A stretch of DNA of 64,000 nt from Shewanella colwelliana ATCC 39565. GTDB taxonomy: Bacteria; Pseudomonadota; Gammaproteobacteria; Enterobacterales; Shewanellaceae. The notes under the pieces are model-generated. The model searched no databases, was not told where the DNA came from, and saw only the letters and a list, made by a program, of their open reading frames with translations. The DNA lies in NCBI RefSeq assembly GCF_000518705.1, contig NZ_JAEC01000005.1, positions 186,001 to 250,000 of the forward strand, written 5' to 3'. The translations under genes and the position numbers were made by a program. Positions 16,255-25,273 of this stretch are shown here, piece by piece. Positions within the stretch are counted from its first letter, which is position 1. The number at the start of each line of letters is the position of its first letter.

Positions 16255-17655
16255 TTAGTAAGTCGCTTCGCGCTTCTTAGCTTCTTCATCCCACTTAGGT
16301 AGAGTCGTTTTCTTGAACTCTTCTTTCGCAGCGTTCATCTTCTTCATATCCATACCTAATGCTGCTTGAGCTTTAGCTTTGGTTGAAGTGTCTGGGTAAG
16401 CAATCGGTTGCTTAACACCTTTAGTTGCCAGTAGTTGTGCTAACTTAACGCGTGCATCACCCGCTTTGTCAACCGCAGTACCAAGTACTCGTAACGCTTC
16501 ATCAGCTGTGTGAGCTGCTACACCATGAGAGGCAGTAGCATAGTCCCAACGCCATTGTGAATGACGGATATCCATAAGGATAGGCTTCATTTCAGCTTCA
16601 GTTGCACCGGCATCCCATGCAGCTTTCGCTTCAAAGTGAGCTTTAACTAACTGAGCTTCAACACGTGCTTTAAGGTCAGCAACTTTAACTTTACGTTCTT
16701 TCGTTAAGTTAACCATGAACTCTTTGCTTTGCTCATGACACGTTGCACAAGTTTCTTCGAAACGATCAAATGGGTTACCCACTTTGTGATCGGTGAACTT
16801 ACGGCCTTCTGCATTTTTAACTTTAGGCATATGACAGTCAGTACAACTTACGTTGTTCTTACCGTGCACGCCTAACTGCCAAGTTTCATAACCTGGGTGC
16901 TGTGCTTTTAGCATTGGAGTCTTAGAAACTGCATGGGTCCAATCTGCGAACTCCATATTGTCATAGTAGACTTCCATCTGCTCAACGGTTGTGCCCATAT
17001 CCCAAGGGAACTTGACAAAACCTTTCTTCTCTTTGGTCTTTTCAAAATAGTATTCTACGTGACACTGACCACATACCATTGACTGCTTGTCTTTCTTAGA
17101 CGCTTTGTCAAAAGGAGTGCCAAGTGTTGCCATGGCGCGATCGGCAAATGGACGAGACATACGTAATTTAGAAGAACCTTTCTCGTGACAATCACCACAA
17201 CCGATAGTGTTGACGATTTCAGCGCCACCTTTGTACCACTTACCGGCAAAGTAACCATCTTCACCTTGCTCTTCGATGACGCGAGGTACATCCGGGCTCT
17301 TACAAGACCAACATGCCATTGGCATTGGGCCATCTTCAGCAGACTTAGGAGCGCCAGTACGAAGGGTATTACGTACATCAGTCACTGCATACATATGACC
17401 ACGAGGTGCATTGTAATCTTTTGCGAAGCCGTAACCTGCCCATAACACAACTAGACTAGGTACTTCTTCAAGCATATCTACAATTTCTTTGCTTTCAGCT
17501 GTGTCGTGCCAGCTTTCATACTGCTTTGAAAACTTATCTTTATAAACTTCATTACGTGGCTCAGTTTTATCACTTGCCATCACGCCAGTAGCCATTAAGC
17601 TTGCGGCGACCAAAGCACTTAGTGCAAAGGTTTTTCTAGTTAATGTTCTCACCAT
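16255..17655 (-). CDS. nrfA: Ammonia-forming cytochrome c nitrite reductase (c552)
   Basis: Periplasmic pentaheme enzyme reducing nitrite to ammonium with six electrons. The 466-aa precursor has a signal peptide ending VMASDK. Five haem motifs are present in order: CWSCK (the lysine-ligated catalytic haem typical of NrfA), CGDCH, CGQCH, CTDCH and CATCH. The calcium/active-site region MEVYYDN is also recognisable. No nrfBCD genes adjoin it, as in Shewanella, where CymA donates electrons. Divergent from narQ-narP with NarP and CRP sites between. Confidence 0.96.
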   Translation of the reverse strand: MVRTLTRKTFALSALVAASLMATGVMASDKTEPRNEVYKDKFSKQYESWHDTAESKEIVDMLEEVPSLVVLWAGYGFAKDYNAPRGHMYAVTDVRNTLRTGAPKSAEDGPMPMACWSCKSPDVPRVIEEQGEDGYFAGKWYKGGAEIVNTIGCGDCHEKGSSKLRMSRPFADRAMATLGTPFDKASKKDKQSMVCGQCHVEYYFEKTKEKKGFVKFPWDMGTTVEQMEVYYDNMEFADWTHAVSKTPMLKAQHPGYETWQLGVHGKNNVSCTDCHMPKVKNAEGRKFTDHKVGNPFDRFEETCATCHEQSKEFMVNLTKERKVKVADLKARVEAQLVKAHFEAKAAWDAGATEAEMKPILMDIRHSQWRWDYATASHGVAAHTADEALRVLGTAVDKAGDARVKLAQLLATKGVKQPIAYPDTSTKAKAQAALGMDMKKMNAAKEEFKKTTLPKWDEEAKKREATY

Positions 17656-17741
17656 CTCATCTCCGTGTTACTTTTTATAGTAGTCTAAATAACCACATCA
17701 TCTCCAAGGCCAAAGTTAGCTGCTTAAGCCAACTAAAAATA

Positions 17742-17757
17742 TACCCCTTATGGGGTA
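17742..17757. promoter_or_regulatory. NarP-type 7-2-7 binding site
   Basis: TACCCCT-TA-TGGGGTA is a perfect inverted pair of NarL/NarP heptamers (consensus TACYYMT) separated by 2 bp, the arrangement preferred by NarP. It lies about 87 bp upstream of the nrfA start and 147 bp upstream of narQ, in front of the genes for NarQ and NarP themselves. Confidence 0.82.
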
Positions 17758-17769
17758 TCCGAGATAAAG

Positions 17770-17785
17770 TTTGAGTTAGATCATA
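17770..17785. promoter_or_regulatory. Second CRP/FNR-like dyad
   Basis: TTTGA-GTTAGA-TCATA has the CRP spacing (TGTGA-N6-TCACA) with one mismatch in each half; a shifted reading, TTGAG-TTAG-ATCA, is also FNR-like. Weak by itself, but it adjoins the better site at 17790. Confidence 0.3.
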
Positions 17786-17789
17786 ATGT

Positions 17790-17811
17790 AAACGTGTTGT
17801 TGGTCACATTT
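17790..17811. promoter_or_regulatory. CRP-like site in the nrfA-narQ intergenic region
   Basis: AAACGTGT-N6-TCACATTT matches the 22-bp CRP consensus AAATGTGA-N6-TCACATTT in 14 of 16 defined positions. It is about 135 bp upstream of nrfA and 92 bp upstream of narQ. In Shewanella, CRP is known to control anaerobic respiration genes, so it may act on either promoter. Confidence 0.6.
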
Positions 17812-17903
17812 TTACCAGATTGTTAACTTTATAAACAATCCCTAATTAAGCAGAATAGTCCGTATTCTTTATTTTTTCCTAATAATTTAATGAGTTCTAG
17901 TCA

Positions 17904-19607
17904 ATGAAGAAAGGCAGTCTTACCTCCACCATTTTTGGGGTAATGTTAACATTAATATTACTTTCTAGCGGTCTTGCAACCTTCGCAATAGCTAATTTGG
18001 CATACAGTTTGGGCGATGCCAGAGCCATCAACGCATCAGGCTCGCTGCGCATGCAAAGCTACCGTTTGATGTTTTACGCCAACTCTGGCAGCGAACAAGC
18101 AGACGAAAAAATCCAGGAGTTTGAAACAACCCTTTACTCTGATGCTCTCAAACGTTCTTTGGGCTGGATGACACCTGATGAATTGGCCGACCAATACTTA
18201 TTAGTCATACAAAAATGGAAGTTAATGAAACTCTATATTGAGGAGGAAAATTCACGCCTATACGCGGCCTCGTTAAAAGACTTCGTCGATACCATTGACT
18301 TATTGGTGTTAGAAACAGAGCAACACGCCGCATTTAAGCTCCGATTATTAGCCGCAAGCCAGATAGCAGGCTTAAGCTTAATGCTGTTGATCGCCTTCTT
18401 TGCAGTGCGTTTTACTAAGCGCAAAGTTGTGCAACCTCTACATCAATTGATGGAATCAGCCAATGTCATCTCTAAAGGTAACTTCGATGTTGACGTCCCC
18501 CAGAGTGAATATATCGAGCTGAGTGCATTGAGCAATGCCCTGGCCAGCACAGCTAAAGAGCTATCTGCGCTCTATAGCAATCTAGAAAACCAAGTACAAG
18601 AGAAAACTTTTGCCCTCACCCGTGCCAACAATGAGCTCAAACTCCTATATGACAACTTAGTGATGTTACACTCGGGAAAGTTAGATATCAGCACCTTGAA
18701 ACAAGCCTTAAACCAACTGCGCATTCACGAACCGAATACCTTTCTTCGCTTAGTTATTTCACAAGATGATAAAGAAAAACTCGTCATTGAAGCTGACGGC
18801 GGTTGGCCGCTATCAAGCGTGACCCAAACCCGTTTTGCACTTAAGTTTGATGACAATGTGTTAGGCTATTTAGAGGTCACCTCAACCGATGAGATCAATC
18901 ACCCATTATTTGAAAACTTCGCCATCATGTTGGCTCGCTCTATCGTCATCTACAATGCTGGTGAGCAACGTCAACAACTAGCCTTAATGGAGGAGCGCGG
19001 GGTCATCGCCCGTGAATTGCACGACTCTTTAGGTCAACTATTGTCATTTTTAAAAATCCAAGTGAACTTACTTTCTAAAGGACTAGATGTGGGTTGCCGC
19101 AGCCCACAAGTTGAGCTACAACTGTCTGAAATTAATGAAGGAGTAAACACCGCCTACGTTCAGCTACGTGAATTATTGTCTACCTTTAGGCTAACGATCA
19201 AAGACCCTAATTTAAACCATGCCATAGAGGTCATGCTTGATCAGCTCAAAAGTAAAACTGACGCGGTCATCACCCTGGATTACAAACTACCAATGCAACT
19301 ACTGGGCGCCCATCAGCATATCCATGTATTACAGTTAACACGGGAAGCCACATTGAATGCGATTAAGCACGCCAATGCCAAGCATATTGATATTTCCTGC
19401 ACAACCGATGGCTGCGACGTGCTCATTAGTATTAGCGATGATGGTGTCGGGCTCGAAAAGTTAAAAGAACGTGATCAACATTTTGGTATTGGGATCATGC
19501 ATGAACGCGCAAGTCGGCTATCAGGTGTGGTAGACTTTCGCAGCAATGACAATGGCGGTACCACAGTAACACTTCAATTTCCGCCCGAACAGGAGCCTAA
19601 CCAATAG
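17904..19607 (+). CDS. narQ: Nitrate/nitrite sensor histidine kinase NarQ
   Basis: 567-aa inner-membrane kinase. Order: TM1 (about 10-33); periplasmic domain starting with the nitrate-binding P-box (GDARAINASGSLRMQSYRLM); TM2 (about 148-170); HAMP (VVQPLHQLMESANVISKGNFDV); signalling helix; degenerate GAF-like region; HisKA_3 with phospho-acceptor His in GVIARELHDSLGQLLSF; ATPase domain with DDGVGL and GIGIMHERA. It phosphorylates NarP, encoded immediately downstream. No strong ribosome-binding site precedes the ATG. Confidence 0.92.
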   Translation: MKKGSLTSTIFGVMLTLILLSSGLATFAIANLAYSLGDARAINASGSLRMQSYRLMFYANSGSEQADEKIQEFETTLYSDALKRSLGWMTPDELADQYLLVIQKWKLMKLYIEEENSRLYAASLKDFVDTIDLLVLETEQHAAFKLRLLAASQIAGLSLMLLIAFFAVRFTKRKVVQPLHQLMESANVISKGNFDVDVPQSEYIELSALSNALASTAKELSALYSNLENQVQEKTFALTRANNELKLLYDNLVMLHSGKLDISTLKQALNQLRIHEPNTFLRLVISQDDKEKLVIEADGGWPLSSVTQTRFALKFDDNVLGYLEVTSTDEINHPLFENFAIMLARSIVIYNAGEQRQQLALMEERGVIARELHDSLGQLLSFLKIQVNLLSKGLDVGCRSPQVELQLSEINEGVNTAYVQLRELLSTFRLTIKDPNLNHAIEVMLDQLKSKTDAVITLDYKLPMQLLGAHQHIHVLQLTREATLNAIKHANAKHIDISCTTDGCDVLISISDDGVGLEKLKERDQHFGIGIMHERASRLSGVVDFRSNDNGGTTVTLQFPPEQEPNQ

Positions 19608-19667
19608 GTTAGTGCTTTCCATTTTGGCAGTATGTTTAACATCAGCAAAAAGACGCTGGAGAAAAAG

Positions 19668-20297
19668 ATGGGCAAACCCTACTCTGTATTAGTTGTCGAT
19701 GATCATCCTTTATTACGTCGAGGGATCTGTCAGTTGATCACCTCTGACTCTGACTTCACTCTATTTGGTGAAGCAGGTAGTGGCCTAGATGCACTATCGT
19801 CTATTGCCGAGGATGAGCCTGATATCGTTTTACTCGATCTCAATATGAAAGGGATGACAGGGCTCGATACGCTAAATGCGCTGCGTCAAGAAGGGGTTAC
19901 CTCACGCATAGTGATCTTAACGGTTTCCGATGCTAAGCAAGATGTTATTCGTCTGGTAAGGGCTGGCGCTGATGGCTATCTGCTCAAAGATACTGAGCCT
20001 GATCTTCTCCTAGAAAAACTTAAAAACACCATGCAAGGCCATAGAGTGATCTCTGAGTCGGTAGAGGATTTTCTTTATGAACTTAAAGATAGTGCTGATG
20101 AGCAAGAATGGATTGATAATCTAACGCCAAGAGAGCTACAGATTTTAGAGCAGCTTGCAGAAGGTAAAAGCAACCGAGTGATCTCCGAGCAGCTACATAT
20201 CAGCGAAGGAACGGTAAAGGTACACGTTAAAAACTTATTACGTAAAGCCAACGCTAAATCTCGCACAGAGATGGCAGTTCGTTACCTGAACCAATAA
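19668..20297 (+). CDS. narP: Nitrate/nitrite response regulator NarP
   Basis: 209-aa LuxR/NarL-type response regulator. Receiver domain: acidic pair VVDDHP, phospho-acceptor Asp in DIVLLDLNMKGMTGLD, then ILTVSD and YLLKDTEP. C-terminal helix-turn-helix: LTPRELQILEQLAEGKSNRVISEQLHISEGTVKVHVKNLLRKANAKSRTEMAV. The start at ATG 19668 has GGAG upstream and gives the usual length; an in-frame ATG at 19632 would add 12 residues. It probably binds the 7-2-7 site at 17742-17757. Confidence 0.92.
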   Translation: MGKPYSVLVVDDHPLLRRGICQLITSDSDFTLFGEAGSGLDALSSIAEDEPDIVLLDLNMKGMTGLDTLNALRQEGVTSRIVILTVSDAKQDVIRLVRAGADGYLLKDTEPDLLLEKLKNTMQGHRVISESVEDFLYELKDSADEQEWIDNLTPRELQILEQLAEGKSNRVISEQLHISEGTVKVHVKNLLRKANAKSRTEMAVRYLNQ

Positions 20298-20311
20298 AAA
20301 TTGCGAATATA

Positions 20312-20347
20312 AAACACTCAAGGCAGATAGCGTTGCCTTGAGTGTTT
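20312..20347. terminator. Bidirectional terminator after narP
   Basis: Perfect 14-bp stem (AAACACTCAAGGCA / TGCCTTGAGTGTTT) with an 8-nt loop between convergent narP and yacL. Confidence 0.85.
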
Positions 20348-20355
20348 ATCAAAAC

Positions 20356-20730
20356 CTAGCGACTCTCTTTGAGAAAGGTTTGCCAGCTCAACAATGCATG
20401 TTCAAAATCTTCTAAGCCACAAAACGCCTCTGACTCACCGTTATACAAAGACATTGACTCGTCTAACTCAAACTCGTCCTCCATCTCTAATACATTAGCA
20501 AACACCCTAACCTGCTCTGTATCTAACTCGATGGAGATCCCTTTACCGACATATCGCTTCTCATTGAGGCTACCTTGCTGCAATGCGAGGATAGTAGTGC
20601 AGATAGACTGACGCAACTCAGTGTTTTCACCCAGTTCATCGACAAACCAAACACCTAAGATTTCGTGTTCCATAGTAAAGTTAGCTAACAGGGTCCCCGT
20701 CAACGTGTTGCGGCGAAATTCATATTCCAT
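20356..20730 (-). CDS. yacL: YacL family protein (UPF0231)
   Basis: 124-aa acidic cytoplasmic protein similar along its whole length to E. coli YacL: MEYEFRRN start, MEHEILGVWFVDELGEN, and the C-terminal ESEAFCGLEDFEHALLSWQTFL. Function not established. Shares a terminator with narP. Confidence 0.88.
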   Translation of the reverse strand: MEYEFRRNTLTGTLLANFTMEHEILGVWFVDELGENTELRQSICTTILALQQGSLNEKRYVGKGISIELDTEQVRVFANVLEMEDEFELDESMSLYNGESEAFCGLEDFEHALLSWQTFLKESR

Positions 20731-20870
20731 AACTCAAGTCCAAAATAATTCGTCCCACAAATTTTAACTCAAGCTCAATGAAAATGCGCCGCAATCTTAT
20801 CGTAATGATATTGAATATCTAAAAAGGATAACGAAGTTAATACCAATCATCCGTTATTTTTTAAGCAACA

Positions 20871-20897
20871 AAAAAGGGATGCCGAAGCATCCCTTTT
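20871..20897 (-). terminator. Terminator after the FKBP gene
   Basis: Stem AAAAGGGATGC/GCATCCCTTTT with loop CGAA and flanking A/T runs, 32 bp past the stop at 20929. Confidence 0.88.
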
Positions 20898-20928
20898 AAA
20901 CCAATCTGTAATACTAAGCCGTAAAAGA

Positions 20929-21705
20929 TTAGTGAGCGTGACCGTCTGTTGCCGCTTCTGCCGTTGGCGCCGCCGCTTTCTCAATTGACAGTAATTCAAC
21001 TTCAAATATCAAAGTTGAGTTAGCAGGGATAGAACCGGTATCACGATTACCATAAGCCAACTCAGCTGGGATCACAAACTTATACTTTGCACCAACAGGC
21101 ATCAACTGAACACCTTCTGTCCAACCAGGAATAACACGGTTCAATGGAAACTTAGCTGGCTCGCCACGGGCAACAGAGCTATCGAACTCAGTGCCATCAG
21201 TGAGCGTGCCAACATAATGAACTTCAACAGTGTCTTCAGCGGCAGGTTTTTCACCAGTGCCCGGTGTTAATACTTCATACTGTAGGCCAGATTCAGTGGT
21301 TACCACACCCTCTTTTGCTTTATTCGCTTCTAAAAATGCTTTGCTTTCAGCAAGCGCTTTATCCGCTAACGCTTGTGCTTGTGCTTGACGCTTCTCGTTA
21401 AGCGTCTCATCAAGACTTTGCAATACAGTCTGCATCTCCTCTTCGGTCAACTTAAGTTCATCGTTAAGGCCATTGCTGAATCCAGTAATAATCAGGCTAC
21501 GATCAACAGGCAAACCTAGCTCTTCCTGCTCTTTAATATGGCCTGACATATATTTACCAATTGACGCACCGACACTGTACGCCTGCTTTTGCGCTTCAGT
21601 TTCTAATTTAACTTCTGCCGCGGTTGTTGTTTTTTGTTCTTGATTACAAGCAGTTAAACCATACACTGCTAGTGCGACCAGTGAAATTTTGTAAATAGAC
21701 TTCAT
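20929..21705 (-). CDS. FKBP-type peptidyl-prolyl cis-trans isomerase, lipoprotein (FkpA/Mip-like)
   Basis: 258-aa envelope proline isomerase and chaperone. ATG 21705 has a GAGGAAG ribosome-binding site and gives a lipoprotein leader (MKSIYKISLVALAVYGLTAC, lipobox LTAC). Then an FKBP_N dimerisation helix region (KQAYSVGASIGKYMSG...) and the FKBP domain (VEVHYVGTLTDGTEFDSS, VIPGWTEGVQLMPVGAKYKFVIPAELAYG, LIFEVELLSIE). The C-terminal tail is Ala-rich and ends HGHAH-like (TDGHAH). A longer frame to 21765 lacks a signal sequence. Confidence 0.9.
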   Translation of the reverse strand: MKSIYKISLVALAVYGLTACNQEQKTTTAAEVKLETEAQKQAYSVGASIGKYMSGHIKEQEELGLPVDRSLIITGFSNGLNDELKLTEEEMQTVLQSLDETLNEKRQAQAQALADKALAESKAFLEANKAKEGVVTTESGLQYEVLTPGTGEKPAAEDTVEVHYVGTLTDGTEFDSSVARGEPAKFPLNRVIPGWTEGVQLMPVGAKYKFVIPAELAYGNRDTGSIPANSTLIFEVELLSIEKAAAPTAEAATDGHAH

Positions 21706-21928
21706 TAAAGCTTCCTCAGCATTCTCTTGTGGTAACAATAACCTTACTTTTATAAGACGAACCACTTTATACTAGTTAATTAACATATTCCAATTACATT
21801 GAAGATGTTTAATCTAAGTCGTGAGCGGATAAGCGATCTACTGATAATTTGCTTGAGTCATCGCCCATCGCTGCATACTTCAATGTAATAGCGCTTGAGC
21901 TAAAGACAACGAGACTAAGGACAAGTTC

Positions 21929-22885
21929 ATGAAGAGCACTCACTTGCTGATAATTTGTTCACTGTTACTGGTTGCATGTCAGCCTAAATCGCAGATAACC
22001 GAGATAGTTAATGAGCCTAGCTACAGCGCCGATCTGTCGGTGGATGGTCGTTATGTGCTTGTCAGTACCGCTAACAATGGCTTGCAGTTGTGGGATCTGC
22101 AGACCAAAACACAGAAATACCAATGGACCCAAGATGACAGCCAGAACAGCGCGATAGACACTAAGATAGCCAATAATCTCAAGTATGCAGCCTCATTAAG
22201 TAATCACTCCGTGGCACTGTGGAGCATGGAAAACGGGCAGTCCTTAGGCTGGTGGTCCCTCCCTTCTACCGGACAAAGCCTTGCGATATCAGATACAGGC
22301 TCACTATTAATTGGTTTAACCGATGGCAGCGTGATGTCCTTAGACCCAGCAAACAATAGCTTAATCAAATTTCTTGGGCACAGTGAAAAGGTCAATAGCG
22401 TGGCGTTGTCTAACGACGGAACACTCGCGCTTACCGGTGCCAATGATAAACAAGTGATCCTTTGGCATGCAAAAACCGGTCAACCTATTCACACCTGGGC
22501 ACTACCTACCCGTGCCATTAAAGTAGCTATCAGCCAAGATGGCAGCTTAGTCTTTGCCGCAGACAGCACCAACCAAGGATTGTTCTGGCAAGCAAGCGAC
22601 GGACAAACACTCGGCAAACTCAATATTTCACGACGACAAATGAACTTTTCAGCCGCTCGGTTTACCAATGATAATAAGCACCTCTTGACGGGCACACCTG
22701 CTCGAGAAGTCAGCCTTTGGCAAATAAGCAACGGAAAAATGCTCGCAAATTGGCGAGTTAGTCGAACAGAGCATGCCCAAATCAAAGGTGCCGTTGTATA
22801 CTCTGTCGCAGAACCGACAAATAACCACATCTCCAGCATCAGCAGTAATGGCTTGTTAGAGACCTGGTCACTCCCAGTCCAATAG
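21929..22885 (+). CDS. WD40-repeat lipoprotein
   Basis: 318 aa with a lipoprotein leader ([17 protein letters not shown], lipobox LVAC). The remainder is a beta-propeller of WD40-like blades: [77 protein letters not shown] and further weaker copies. Such proteins act as scaffolds; the partner is unknown. It precedes slyX by only 8-11 bp and may be co-transcribed with it. Confidence 0.87.
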   Translation: MKSTHLLIICSLLLVACQPKSQITEIVNEPSYSADLSVDGRYVLVSTANNGLQLWDLQTKTQKYQWTQDDSQNSAIDTKIANNLKYAASLSNHSVALWSMENGQSLGWWSLPSTGQSLAISDTGSLLIGLTDGSVMSLDPANNSLIKFLGHSEKVNSVALSNDGTLALTGANDKQVILWHAKTGQPIHTWALPTRAIKVAISQDGSLVFAADSTNQGLFWQASDGQTLGKLNISRRQMNFSAARFTNDNKHLLTGTPAREVSLWQISNGKMLANWRVSRTEHAQIKGAVVYSVAEPTNNHISSISSNGLLETWSLPVQ

Positions 22886-22896
22886 AGGATACATTG

Positions 22897-23106
22897 GTGC
22901 ATTTAGAACAACGTATTGAAGATCTTGAAATGAAACTCGCATTTCAGGAAAGTACCATTGAAGAATTAAACCTACAGGTGATTAAACTCAATGACCTCAT
23001 CGCACAGCAGCAAGAAAATTTGCAGCTACTGATCAACAAACTCCAGACTGTAGAGCCGAGTCAAATCGCCTCTCAATCTGAAGAAACACCGCCACCACAC
23101 TATTAA
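22897..23106 (+). CDS. slyX: SlyX family protein
   Basis: Small coiled-coil protein (69 aa from GTG 22897, 70 from TTG 22894). It aligns with E. coli Sly[24 protein letters not shown] and the conserved end [18 protein letters not shown] at 22884-22890 gives better spacing to the GTG. Function unknown beyond the family name; fkpA and slyX are neighbours in many gammaproteobacteria, as here. Confidence 0.9.
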   Translation: MHLEQRIEDLEMKLAFQESTIEELNLQVIKLNDLIAQQQENLQLLINKLQTVEPSQIASQSEETPPPHY

Positions 23107-23173
23107 GCCGCTGTGAAAGGATCGACATGGATAAGCTGCCAATGACGGATTATGCTCAACAGGAGAGATGGAA

Positions 23174-24541
23174 ATGAAGCGTTTAGTCGTTACCATATTA
23201 TTGAGTTTAAGCTTATCCGGTTGTGCTTTTAATAGTCTTTTTATTAATTATCCATCGCAAATTGCCCCCGTTAAAGCAGAGCTTAATGGGCCATCAAACG
23301 CGCCGCTATACCGTCAATTTGATGATCAAATAACAGGTGCAGATGGACTACTTTACGCTCAAGAGGCGGGTCGAGTCGCCCAGATAAGTGGTGACTTTAA
23401 TGCCAGTAAAAGCTATTACGATAAAGCGATAGCCGCCTACCTCAAGTTTGATGATAAAGCCGTAGTCAGTGCATCAGACATTGGCGCGACGGCTAGCAGC
23501 CTGTTCCTCAATGACAATGTGATCCCCTATCGAGGTCCGGGGTACGAGCGCATCATGTTGCATCAATACCAAGCCCTAAACTATCTGTTCAGCGGCGATA
23601 GCCAAGGTGCTTTGGTTGAAGTCAGGCGCAGCAACGAGTTGCAAAGCTCAGAGCAAGCCCGCTATCAAAAATCGATGAAATCAGTGCAATCGATGGCAAA
23701 CGGTACCATCGATGCCGAAATGAATAAGCTGGGTAAAGCGGCGGGCACCACAAGCAGCTCTTTTTTAAATGCCTATAGTTATTACACCACGGGGTTGCTC
23801 TACGAGCTATTAGGGCAAAGCAATGATGCATACATTGATTACCGTAAAGCCGCACAAATATCACCAAACAATCCCTATTTACAGCAAGACTTAGTTCGCC
23901 TAGCTAAACAGCTCTCTATGCCGCAATATGATGACTTCAAGCGTCGTTGGGGAGATGCTAAACAGGCCACTCCAGGACAAGGGCAAGTCGTGGTGCTGCT
24001 AGAGCGCGCTTTTGTCCCCGCCAAACAGAGCTTTACCGTACCATTTACTATTGATGGCAACTGGCAAACCGCATCGCTGGCAACCTACTACTCGGACAGC
24101 ACATCAATAAGGCCTGGGCAAATAACTGGATTAGGCAATGTACTAAATGCCGCGCCATTAGCTAACATCGATGCCTTAGCCATAACCGCGCTGAAAGAGG
24201 AATTACCCTCGGCGTTAATACGCCAAGCTGCGCGGGTTTACGCTAAAGCAGAAATGGCCCAAAGTGTCCAGAGTGAGTCGAAAAAACGCCGTAACGAAAC
24301 CGACGCTGCCGTTATTGCAATGCAGATCTTTAACGTGATCACGGAACAAGCGGACCGACGTAGCTGGCTCACACTGCCCAAACAGGCGCAACTGGCACGT
24401 AAATATGTCGACAGTGGCAGTTATCAGATAGGCTTAGATCAATCAGCAACACAAATCATTGACGTACAAAGCGGTAAAACAACACTCGTTTGGATAATTG
24501 ACACTGGTAATTACACCCGTTTTTATTCAATAATCATTTAA
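23174..24541 (+). CDS. TPR-containing outer-envelope lipoprotein (COG3014-like)
   Basis: 455 aa. ATG 23174 is 8 nt from AGGAG and gives a lipoprotein leader (MKRLVVTILLSLSLSGC); an ATG at 23168 is too close. The N-terminal half contains TPR-like units (AGRVAQISGDFNASKSYYDKAIAAY, LNYLFSGDSQGALVEVRRSNELQ, YTTGLLYELLGQSNDAYIDYRKAAQISPNNPYL). The C-terminal half is beta-rich and unrecognised (VVLLERAFVPAKQSFTVPFTIDG). Resembles the COG3014 family of uncharacterised proteins. First gene of a run with lpoB and the M1-like lipoprotein. Confidence 0.82.
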   Translation: MKRLVVTILLSLSLSGCAFNSLFINYPSQIAPVKAELNGPSNAPLYRQFDDQITGADGLLYAQEAGRVAQISGDFNASKSYYDKAIAAYLKFDDKAVVSASDIGATASSLFLNDNVIPYRGPGYERIMLHQYQALNYLFSGDSQGALVEVRRSNELQSSEQARYQKSMKSVQSMANGTIDAEMNKLGKAAGTTSSSFLNAYSYYTTGLLYELLGQSNDAYIDYRKAAQISPNNPYLQQDLVRLAKQLSMPQYDDFKRRWGDAKQATPGQGQVVVLLERAFVPAKQSFTVPFTIDGNWQTASLATYYSDSTSIRPGQITGLGNVLNAAPLANIDALAITALKEELPSALIRQAARVYAKAEMAQSVQSESKKRRNETDAAVIAMQIFNVITEQADRRSWLTLPKQAQLARKYVDSGSYQIGLDQSATQIIDVQSGKTTLVWIIDTGNYTRFYSIII

Positions 24542-24566
24542 TCTATTTTTAGGAATCGGTATTTTT

Positions 24567-25160
24567 ATGAAAAAGTTTAACCTCATTTTTATCATTGCTG
24601 TGGCAATCGGCCTGGCAGGCTGTCAATCTAAGGTCCAGTACGGTGATGCAACAGAAGTCGAAACTGTGAATGAGAACTTCGGCTCTACCGACCTACAAGC
24701 CATCACAGCTAAGATGGTCGATAGCATGCTGACTTTCCCACCGATTGTCGCTATGACAGCCAATGATCGTCCAATCATCTTCGTTGATAAGATTAAAAAT
24801 AAGACCTCAGAGCATATCGATACTGAGTCGGTGACCGACTCAATTAGCAACAAGTTACTGCGCTCAGGTAAGTTTCGTTTTATCGACATGACAAAAGTCG
24901 ACGCGGTACGTAAACAGCTCGATTACCAAAACAACTCAGGTATGGTCGACCCTTCAACCGCCATTAATTTTGGTCGTCAAATCGGTGCGCAATTCATGCT
25001 TTATGGCAATCTGTCTAGCATCGTCAAGCAAGACGGCAGCACCAAAGATGTTTACTACAAAATGACAATGCGCCTTATGGATTTGGAAACAGGACTAATC
25101 GAATGGTCTGATGAAAAAGAGATCCGTAAAGTGAAGTCTAAGTCGTTCTTAGGTCTGTAA
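24567..25160 (+). CDS. lpoB: Penicillin-binding protein activator LpoB
   Basis: 197-aa outer-membrane lipoprotein (leader MKKFNLIFIIAVAIGLAGC) of the LpoB family, which in E. coli reaches through the peptidoglycan to stimulate PBP1b. Family segments: GSTDLQAITAKMVDSML, RPIIFVDKIKNKTSEHIDTESVTDSI, SGKFRFIDMTKVDAVRKQLDYQ, GRQIGAQFMLYGNLSSI and the C-terminal MTMRLMDLETGLIEWSDEKEIRK. The linker between Cys and domain is short. Sits 25 bp after the TPR lipoprotein gene and has its own terminator. Confidence 0.9.
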   Translation: MKKFNLIFIIAVAIGLAGCQSKVQYGDATEVETVNENFGSTDLQAITAKMVDSMLTFPPIVAMTANDRPIIFVDKIKNKTSEHIDTESVTDSISNKLLRSGKFRFIDMTKVDAVRKQLDYQNNSGMVDPSTAINFGRQIGAQFMLYGNLSSIVKQDGSTKDVYYKMTMRLMDLETGLIEWSDEKEIRKVKSKSFLGL

Positions 25161-25183
25161 AGCACGACAAAAAACACCACCAT

Positions 25184-25213
25184 AAAAAAACCAGCAAAAA
25201 TGCTGGTTTTTTT
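25184..25213 (+). terminator. Terminator after lpoB
   Basis: AAAAAAACCAGCA/TGCTGGTTTTTTT with an AAAA loop, 24 bp past the lpoB stop. Confidence 0.88.
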
Positions 25214-25273
25214 ATGGCTCCGCGTTGAGAATATCGGCGATGATTTCACCCAACTGGTATAAAGGTCCTGATT

